This document shows, piece by piece, positions 45,071 to 50,021 of a stretch of DNA of 50,021 nt. The notes under the pieces are model-generated. The model saw only the letters and a list, made by a program, of their open reading frames with translations, was not told where the DNA came from and did not search any database. How positions within the stretch are numbered: the stretch's first letter is position 1; the number at the start of each line of letters is the position of its first letter. The stretch comes from a virus. Location of the stretch: the IMG/VR virus record IMGVR_UViG_3300031687_000022, positions 1 to 50,021 of that record, one strand, 5' to 3'. The position numbers and the translations under genes were made by a program.

Positions 45071-46015
45071 ATGGACGAACAGAACATAGATACGGACTTA
45101 TTACTTTCCTTAGTGGAAGATTTACTTGGAATACCTACAAAACATAACGAAGGTAGCGGTCAAATTTCTTTTGACTGTCCTACGTGCTCTTACGATATTA
45201 AAGCGTTGGATGACGGAGACGGTAAGGGTAATTTAGAGGTCAATTACTTTCGTAATGTATTTAAATGTTGGGCTTGTTCTGAGACACACGAAACCCACGG
45301 CTCAATTTATAAGTTAGTGAACAAATGGGGAAGTACATCCCATAAAAAACAACTATCACTGATAATGCCTGATACGTTCATAAGTAAGAACGAGATTAAG
45401 TATGAGAAGGTGGTCCTACCAAAAGAATACATTAAATTTTCAGAAGCATCCGCAGGAACTAAGATGACGCACCACTATAAAGGTGCGTATAATTATTTAA
45501 TTTCTCGTGGGATAACTGACAGAATGATTGAAAGACACAACATAGGTTTTTGTTGTGACGGACCATACTACGGTAGAATTGTTGTGCCGTCATATGATAA
45601 GAAGGGTGATTTAAATTTCTTTGTTGCTCGTCTATTTGGTGATGGGTTTCTAAAATATAAGAATCCTAGGGCTAGTAAAGAGGCCTTGATTTTTAATGAA
45701 TATTTGTTAGATTGGAGTAAGGACATTTACATTTGTGAGGGTGTTTTTGATAGTTTTTACCTACCAAATTCAATACCATTGCTAGGTAAATTCATTAATG
45801 AATATCTATGGATGTCATTGTATGATAACGCCAAGAAGGATATTATTATTTGCTTAGATGGGGATGCGTGGTTGGATTCGCAGAAACTATTCCACAAATT
45901 AAATGGGGGGAGACTTCATGGTAGGGTTAAGTTAATTAAGTTACCTGAGGATAAAGATATAGGGGATTTAAGGGGTGTGATTCCCGAGAATTCGATGGTT
46001 GATTTAGAAAGATAA
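45071..46015 (+). CDS. DNA primase (DnaG type, zinc ribbon plus TOPRIM)
   Basis: A 314-aa primase. The zinc-ribbon cysteines are CPTC (36, 39) and CWAC (66, 69). A linker leads to the RNA polymerase core with RIVVPSYDKKGDLNFFVARL. The TOPRIM elements are IYICEGVFDSFYLP (Glu near 219) and DIIICLDGDAWLDSQK (DxD). It would make RNA primers for the lagging strand and act with the helicase encoded at 10966. The length is close to T4 gp61 (about 340 aa) and shorter than bacterial DnaG, since the helicase-binding domain is not present as such. An independent promoter allows early expression. The next gene begins 4 nt after its stop. Confidence 0.88.
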   Translation: MDEQNIDTDLLLSLVEDLLGIPTKHNEGSGQISFDCPTCSYDIKALDDGDGKGNLEVNYFRNVFKCWACSETHETHGSIYKLVNKWGSTSHKKQLSLIMPDTFISKNEIKYEKVVLPKEYIKFSEASAGTKMTHHYKGAYNYLISRGITDRMIERHNIGFCCDGPYYGRIVVPSYDKKGDLNFFVARLFGDGFLKYKNPRASKEALIFNEYLLDWSKDIYICEGVFDSFYLPNSIPLLGKFINEYLWMSLYDNAKKDIIICLDGDAWLDSQKLFHKLNGGRLHGRVKLIKLPEDKDIGDLRGVIPENSMVDLER

Positions 46016-46019
46016 GAAT

Positions 46020-46877
46020 ATGGATTTAAAAATAATATCTCAAGAAATAAGAGATATCTTCGAGGAGAAGAAAAAGGAATTAAGTTTGAGTTTTATAGAG
46101 GACACTCACACTTATTTCATGAAAGATAATACAGGTGAGGTTAGAAGTGATTGGCCGTCAGTGTCCAAAGTCCTGAAACATTTCTATAATGAATTTCCTG
46201 CCGATGCGATTTCATTTCGTAAGGCTAAGGGTGACCATATGTTACAACAGGAGATTTTAACGGAGTGGAGAATGGCCGGTGAGTATGCTACCAATATGGG
46301 GTCAAGAGTTCACTTTTTATTGGAGAAGAAACTAATTGAAGACAATGGGGATTATAAAGACGTAAGGGAACCAATTTTTACGGTCGATATAGAACAGGAG
46401 ATGAAGTCGAATTCGATGATTACTGCTGGTGAAAAATTCCTAAAACTAATGGAAGATAGAGGTGCAATACTGTTAGATACTGAGATGGTCTTAGGTGACC
46501 CAGAATTGGGTTATACTGGTCAACCTGACAAAGTATGGTTAATAATGAATAAAGAGGGTACAGGGTTTGGAATGGTCGTTACCGATTGGAAAACAAACAA
46601 AGCCAAAAACTTCAAGAAACAACGATGGACGAAACAGATGAAGTCCCCGTTTGAGGAACAACCTGATACTGCGTTAGGTCATTATTATTTACAATTACCA
46701 TTTTATGGTAGATTAATATTAAAAATGTTAAAAGGTTCTAAATATGAAAGCCTTAATATGATGGGTTGTATTGTAGTACTATTAAAAGATACCTCTGACT
46801 TTGAAGAGTTTAGGGTACCGAAGAGTGTAATTAGTAAGGTGATGAACTTAGATATGTCCAAATATTTGGGTAAATAA
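46020..46877 (+). CDS. PD-(D/E)XK nuclease (RecB/Cas4-like)
   Basis: A 285-aa protein with the motif set of RecB-family nucleases: an N-terminal helix with MGSRVHFLLE (His98), GYTGQPDKVW (Asp170), VVTDWKTNKAK (Asp189-x-Lys191) and HYYLQLPFYG (Gln225, Tyr229, the QxxxY element). Such enzymes degrade or process DNA ends. No Cys cluster for an iron-sulfur site, as in Cas4, is visible, so it is closer to the simple exonuclease type. It lies between the primase and a dioxygenase in one transcription unit and probably acts in replication-linked recombination or host DNA breakdown. It begins 4 nt after the primase gene. Confidence 0.75.
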   Translation: MDLKIISQEIRDIFEEKKKELSLSFIEDTHTYFMKDNTGEVRSDWPSVSKVLKHFYNEFPADAISFRKAKGDHMLQQEILTEWRMAGEYATNMGSRVHFLLEKKLIEDNGDYKDVREPIFTVDIEQEMKSNSMITAGEKFLKLMEDRGAILLDTEMVLGDPELGYTGQPDKVWLIMNKEGTGFGMVVTDWKTNKAKNFKKQRWTKQMKSPFEEQPDTALGHYYLQLPFYGRLILKMLKGSKYESLNMMGCIVVLLKDTSDFEEFRVPKSVISKVMNLDMSKYLGK

Positions 46878-46904
46878 AATAAATAAATTAATAAAATAAA
46901 ATAT

Positions 46905-47591
46905 ATGATACATCCAGAAATTTATAATTATTTTGAAGATAAAGAAGCTTGGAAATTAAGATTTCTAAGACCTGAAGCATTATCCAAAGAATGGGAGATG
47001 ATGGTGGAGGAGGTCGCTCCAGATGTCTACCAATTCCCGCTATTTAAGGAGGAGTTGTGTAGTAAATTAATTGAATCTGCTGAGGCGACTCAGGAGTGGA
47101 CCCATAAAAGACACTCATTTTATCCGACTACGGATATGTTAGTTGATACTTTTGGTTTTGACGACATCTATATGGAAATATTGGATGAGTATATCATGGG
47201 TGCTGCTAGACACATTTACGAGTTGATGGGTACGACATGGGATGAGGGTAATGTTTATTCGGAGAACTTTATGATAAGGTATTCGCCTGAAGAGCAAGGT
47301 CATTTATCATTGCACTACGACCAGTCTCGTATTTCATGTAACGTTGCGTTAAATGATAATTTCGAAGGTGGGGGAACATACTTCTCTAGACATAAGAAAT
47401 TAGCTAAATCCAAGGGGGTTGGATATGTCACTTTTCACCCGGGACAAATCACTCATAAACACGGAGGGATGCCAACAAATAAAGGGACTCGTTATATTAT
47501 CGTTTCATTTATAAATGAGGATAAGGCTCAGGAGGAGCACGTAAAAGGTTTAGAAGAATTTGCAACGAACAACGGATACTATGATAAATAA
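46905..47591 (+). CDS. 2-oxoglutarate/Fe(II)-dependent dioxygenase, lysyl/prolyl-hydroxylase type
   Basis: A 228-aa double-stranded beta-helix enzyme. LSLHYDQSRISCNVALN has the His137-x-Asp139 iron ligands and FEGGGTYF the typical turn. HPGQITHKHGG supplies the distal His (184 or 186), and TNKGTRYIIVSF supplies Arg196, expected to hold 2-oxoglutarate. This pattern is that of procollagen-lysine hydroxylase-like and phage 2OG dioxygenases, which hydroxylate protein side chains or nucleobases. The substrate is unknown. A hydroxylated Lys or Pro would be a possible sugar attachment point, which is notable because glycosyltransferases are encoded 5 kb upstream. It overlaps the next gene (ATG at 47581). 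Confidence 0.8.
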   Translation: MIHPEIYNYFEDKEAWKLRFLRPEALSKEWEMMVEEVAPDVYQFPLFKEELCSKLIESAEATQEWTHKRHSFYPTTDMLVDTFGFDDIYMEILDEYIMGAARHIYELMGTTWDEGNVYSENFMIRYSPEEQGHLSLHYDQSRISCNVALNDNFEGGGTYFSRHKKLAKSKGVGYVTFHPGQITHKHGGMPTNKGTRYIIVSFINEDKAQEEHVKGLEEFATNNGYYDK

Positions 47592-48360
47592 AATAATACA
47601 CTTTTCAGACTTACACCTAAGATTATTTCAGTACCACTCCCAATATAAGGAGATATTGACGGAGGCTTTTAAACAGTGGAAGGAAATTAAACCGGATAGA
47701 ATTGTCTTTACGGGGGACTTAGTTCACTCTAAAAACCAAGTAACCCCAGAACTTATTGAGGTGACTAGGTGGATATTAGATGAATGTAGTAAAATTGCTA
47801 AGACCGTCGTCATTATAGGTAATCACGATTTCGTTGAAAATAATATGGAAAGGTTAGATACCATCACTCCAATCTTAGATTCAATGAAAGACGATAATAT
47901 TGTTTACCATAAGGACAAGGGATTATATGAGGATGATAATATAGTTTGGGTGGTTTATTCACTTAGAACACATAACGAACCCCCGGTTATTAAGAGAGTT
48001 GAGGGTAAGACCCATATCGGACTGTTTCACGGACCGGTACAAGGACTATCTACGGATATTGGGTTTGAGTTTGAGGATGGATATGACCCATTTAAGTTTA
48101 AGGGTTGTGATTTGGTTTTATGTGGTGATATACATAAGAGACAAATTTTTGATTTCCCAGGAGGGAAGGCATATATGATTGGTTCGACAATCCAACAGAA
48201 TTTTGGGGAGTCAGTATCCAAACATGGGTACGGTGTTTATGAGGTCGATACAGACACTTACGAATTTAAAGATTTAGAAAATAATAGCCCTTTCCTACAG
48301 TTTAGGATTACGGATATAGAAGACATAGATAATGGAAAAGAAGTTTTGCATAACGGTTAA
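47581..48360 (+). CDS. gp47: SbcD/gp47-type nuclease subunit (metallophosphoesterase)
   Basis: I chose ATG 47581 over an in-frame TTG at 47560; the frame overlaps the end of the dioxygenase gene. About 259 aa. HFSDLHLR, VFTGDLVHS, VVIIGNHDFVEN, GLFHGPVQG and CGDIHKRQIF are the five phosphoesterase motifs with their Asp/His/Asn metal ligands. SbcD/gp47 is the nuclease of the SbcCD (gp46/47) complex, which processes DNA ends and branched DNA for recombination. It is shorter than many (T4 gp47 is about 340 aa) and lacks a long C-terminal capping domain. No SbcC/gp46 ATPase is present in the window. Confidence 0.8.
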   Translation: MINKIIHFSDLHLRLFQYHSQYKEILTEAFKQWKEIKPDRIVFTGDLVHSKNQVTPELIEVTRWILDECSKIAKTVVIIGNHDFVENNMERLDTITPILDSMKDDNIVYHKDKGLYEDDNIVWVVYSLRTHNEPPVIKRVEGKTHIGLFHGPVQGLSTDIGFEFEDGYDPFKFKGCDLVLCGDIHKRQIFDFPGGKAYMIGSTIQQNFGESVSKHGYGVYEVDTDTYEFKDLENNSPFLQFRITDIEDIDNGKEVLHNG

Positions 48361-48925
48361 TAAAGAAACCATGGATTTTTGTGAGCTTAATAAGATTAAG
48401 GATGTTCGGTCATTTGTGGTCGAATGTTTTAAGAAGGGGTTAACTATACAACGTTATGGTGAGACCCCATCATTCCTTGCGAAGGAAAAAGAAATTGTCG
48501 AGGTTATTAAGGAGGTTGAGGTAATAAAAGAAGTTGAGGTAATAAAGAGAGTTCCGTTTGAAAAGATAGTTGAAGTTGAAAAAATTATTGAGGTACCGAT
48601 TGAGGTGGTTAAGATAGTTGAGAAAATAGTACATAAAGACGTTCCGTTTGAGGTGATAGTTGAGAGGAGTGTTTATGTTACTGACGATGAGAAGTTAGAG
48701 AAGAAAAACAAAGAAATTGCGAAACTAAGAAAAGAATTGAAGACTAAACCTAAGGAAGTTATTAGGGAGGTTTTTAGAGACGTTGATAATGAAGAGGCGG
48801 ACGATTTAAGGGTTAAGAATAAAGAGTTGGAGGAAAGTATTCTCAAGTATGATAAGATGTTTGAACAATTTGAGAAGAAAATGACACCAGCAGTTAGAAA
48901 AAGAGACAATTTATATGATGATTAA
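48332..48925 (+). CDS. Coiled-coil protein with VEVIKEV repeats
   Basis: A 197-aa protein. After about 50 folded residues (CITVNKETMDFCELNKIKDV) comes an alternating V/E/I/K segment (about 52-112), such as VEVIKEVEVIKEVEVIKRVP, followed by KIVEVEKIIEVPIEV and charged coiled coil (KLEKKNKEIAKLRKELKTK). Such V-E-V-I-K-E repeats are common in phage and cyanobacterial proteins, where they form extended, charged fibres or linkers; their role is unknown. It overlaps the SbcD gene by 29 nt and the next gene by 11 nt, so expression is coupled. It is not SbcC, since no Walker motif is seen. The DNA repeat GTTGAGGTAATAAA is present twice. Confidence 0.55.
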   Translation: MEKKFCITVNKETMDFCELNKIKDVRSFVVECFKKGLTIQRYGETPSFLAKEKEIVEVIKEVEVIKEVEVIKRVPFEKIVEVEKIIEVPIEVVKIVEKIVHKDVPFEVIVERSVYVTDDEKLEKKNKEIAKLRKELKTKPKEVIREVFRDVDNEEADDLRVKNKELEESILKYDKMFEQFEKKMTPAVRKRDNLYDD

Positions 48926-49220
48926 TTTATTTTTATTTGCGTTTATCGCTTATGGTATGTCTACCATAATCGTTTATGGTTCGATATTTGAGACGTTCAG
49001 AACCTTATTAATGAAGGTAAACCCGTGGTTTTTGGGTAAGTTGGCTGAATGTATGTTATGTACGTCTACGTGGGTGGGGTTTCTACTCTCATTTACGATG
49101 TTTTCACCGACTAGTAGTATTTATGGAATAGACATTCCATATAGTATCTTCTTCGATGGTATGTTTACTGCTGGAATTGTTTGGTCAATAAATGCCATTA
49201 TAGAATGGTTTGAGGGTTAA
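48915..49220 (+). CDS. Small membrane protein (DUF1360-like)
   Basis: A 101-aa protein with three hydrophobic segments: NLFLFAFIAYGMSTIIVYGS (about 3-23), the ECMLCTSTWVGFLLSF stretch (about 44-60), and FDGMFTAGIVWSINAII near the C-terminus. The Cys-x-x-Cys followed by W-V-G-F in the middle is reminiscent of DUF1360-like phage membrane proteins. It should insert into the inner membrane. A role in lysis control, superinfection exclusion or envelope alteration is possible but not shown by the sequence. The start overlaps the coiled-coil gene; an in-frame second ATG lies 3 nt later. Confidence 0.5.
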   Translation: MMINLFLFAFIAYGMSTIIVYGSIFETFRTLLMKVNPWFLGKLAECMLCTSTWVGFLLSFTMFSPTSSIYGIDIPYSIFFDGMFTAGIVWSINAIIEWFEG

Positions 49221-49231
49221 ATTAAAATATT

Positions 49232-49942
49232 ATGTTTAAAAGAGTTAGGGAATTTTTTGAGAGTATTGTTAGGGTAACACCTGTTATGTTTAAAGATGAG
49301 GTTTTAAACGGACTTAATCATGTTTACGATTTAAAACTCTATGATTTTGAAAATGATTGGACGCCAGGTACAGGTGCGGATACCTACGTTAGCGGGTTAA
49401 ATCACCAATGGTTTGGGAATGGTTCAGTGGTCTTGGGTGATGGAATTGAGTTGTTGACGAAATACAACCCAATAGAGTTTAATGGGGAGACTTTTGAGTA
49501 TGAGGTTGGTAAAATAGTATCTAAATTCCCAATGGGGTGTGGATATTATAGTATTGATATTGTTTTACCGGAAGGTTCACGATTAAACCCACGGATAGTA
49601 TTATCATTAGATAATGGATACGAGGTTACTTTATTTGATGGTAAGACGGATAATAAGGGGTGGTATAAATCGATAGAGAGTGAGTTTTTACGTGTTAAAA
49701 AACACAAAATAGATGGAATTTCACTTAACGTTGGGTTTTTATTAAAAGATGGTAAGGTACAACTATATTATAATGGTATTTTAGTTAGGGACATTAAAAC
49801 CCCTGATGAGTTAGTGTCTTTAGCTCGGTTAAATGAGTGTAATTTAATAATAAGTAACGAATGTTTACCTGAGATTGAGGGTAATGCCGTAATGGACGAT
49901 ACCACGATGTTAGTTAAAGAGGTTACTTACTATAAAGAGTAA
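49232..49942 (+). CDS. ConA-like beta-sandwich (LamG/GH16-like) protein, 236 aa
   Basis: A globular beta-rich protein with FEYEVGKIVSKFPMGCGYYS, then IDIVLPEGSRLNPRIVLSLD. This resembles the strand pair of laminin-G/GH16-like ConA folds, in which a K-F...G-Y-Y/F-x-x-x-I-x-L-P-x-G segment precedes the active face. The acidic catalytic motif of GH16 (ExDxxE) is not apparent, so binding to polysaccharide is more likely than hydrolysis. VGFLLKDGKVQLYYNGILVRD is another typical strand pair of such folds. It is placed between a membrane protein and an endolysin-like gene. A lytic-module or capsule-binding role is inferred. Confidence 0.45.
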   Translation: MFKRVREFFESIVRVTPVMFKDEVLNGLNHVYDLKLYDFENDWTPGTGADTYVSGLNHQWFGNGSVVLGDGIELLTKYNPIEFNGETFEYEVGKIVSKFPMGCGYYSIDIVLPEGSRLNPRIVLSLDNGYEVTLFDGKTDNKGWYKSIESEFLRVKKHKIDGISLNVGFLLKDGKVQLYYNGILVRDIKTPDELVSLARLNECNLIISNECLPEIEGNAVMDDTTMLVKEVTYYKE

Positions 49943-49957
49943 GTAAAAAGTAAAATT

Positions 49958-50021
49958 ATGGTATTAAGATATGGGTCAAAAGGGAACGAAGTTAGGGAGT
50001 TACAAGAATTTTTGGGTATTT
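49958..50021 (+). CDS. Start of a peptidoglycan-binding-domain protein (endolysin-like), 3' end outside window
   Basis: The 64 bases encode MVLRYGSKGNEVRELQEFLG and one further residue. LRYGSKGxEVRELQxxLG is the signature of the PG_binding_1 domain found at the N-terminus of many phage endolysins and cell-wall hydrolases. The catalytic part must lie downstream of the window. It begins 15 nt after the previous stop, behind an A-rich stretch. Confidence 0.65.
   Translation, partial: MVLRYGSKGNEVRELQEFLGI

Noticed and set aside
48490-48680. SbcC/gp46 coiled-coil fragment
   Set aside because: The V-E-V-I-K-E pattern is a beta/charged repeat, and no Walker A, zinc-hook CxxC or signature motif is present.
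689-49000. Numerous open frames of 60-138 codons on the minus strand
   Set aside because: They lie entirely opposite convincing + strand genes, have low-complexity or mirrored sequence, and show no known motif or translation context.
1-50021. tRNA genes
   Set aside because: Gaps between genes are too short or contain only terminators, motifs and A-rich leaders. I saw no cloverleaf with a TTCGA/TTCAA arm in a suitable place; a covariance search would be needed to be sure.
1-50021. Canonical T4 late promoters (TATAAATA) on the coding strand
   Set aside because: I did not find them before the structural genes. The repeated sequence there is TATTTAT(A/T), reported as a separate candidate.

Overview
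This window is a compact stretch of a large tailed-phage genome, related in gene content to T4-like contractile-tailed viruses. All supported genes read on the + strand, gaps are short (none above about 130 bases) and the sequence is AT-rich. The recognisable set is a single-stranded DNA-binding protein, a UvsX/RecA recombinase, a FEN-type exonuclease (RNase H-like), a gp41-type helicase, a DnaG-type primase, an SbcD/gp47 nuclease, class I ribonucleotide reductase and gp25/gp6-type baseplate wedge proteins. The host is probably a member of the Bacteroidota. Two clear TTG-(19-20 nt)-TAnnTTTG promoters of that phylum are present, most starts lack a Shine-Dalgarno sequence and instead have A-rich upstream DNA, and the ssDNA-binding protein ends in EDLPF like the SSB of these bacteria. 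The host assignment is inference.

Layout. 1-5279: the 3' part of a giant baseplate-hub-like gene with a possible cell-wall-lytic C-terminus. 5323-7356: small structural-type proteins and a nucleotidyltransferase-like protein. 7374-12348: replication and recombination block (ssDNA-binding protein, UvsX, FEN/RNase H, an unknown gene, helicase), led by a host-type promoter and a repeated-hairpin leader. 12366-15829: nrdB-nrdA, closed by a strong terminator. 15941-34364: late structural operon: gp25, gp6, several large baseplate/tail proteins, one odd caspase-fold-like protein, and adhesin/fibre proteins with Ig-like, PKD-like and calcium-binding segments and polythreonine linkers. 34444-42215: seven consecutive genes, at least six of them glycosyltransferase-like. 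42253-44367: another tail protein with a polythreonine linker. 44420-48360: RuvC-like resolvase, primase, PD-(D/E)XK nuclease, a 2-oxoglutarate/Fe(II) dioxygenase of the lysyl-hydroxylase type and SbcD. 48332-50021: coiled-coil repeat protein, membrane protein, ConA-like lectin-fold protein and the start of a peptidoglycan-binding (endolysin-like) gene.

The most interesting theme is the pairing of tail proteins carrying mucin-like threonine runs with an adjoining battery of glycosyltransferases and a nearby hydroxylase. This may be a virion-protein glycosylation system, though none of it is demonstrated by sequence alone. A second theme is regulation. A TATTTAT(A/T) motif stands 13-18 nt before most uncoupled structural genes, and one copy sits in the loop of an intrinsic terminator, directly before the glycosyltransferase operon. 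A tandem adhesin duplication, in which one copy has lost its polythreonine tail by a +1 shift, suggests ongoing variation in the host-contact module.
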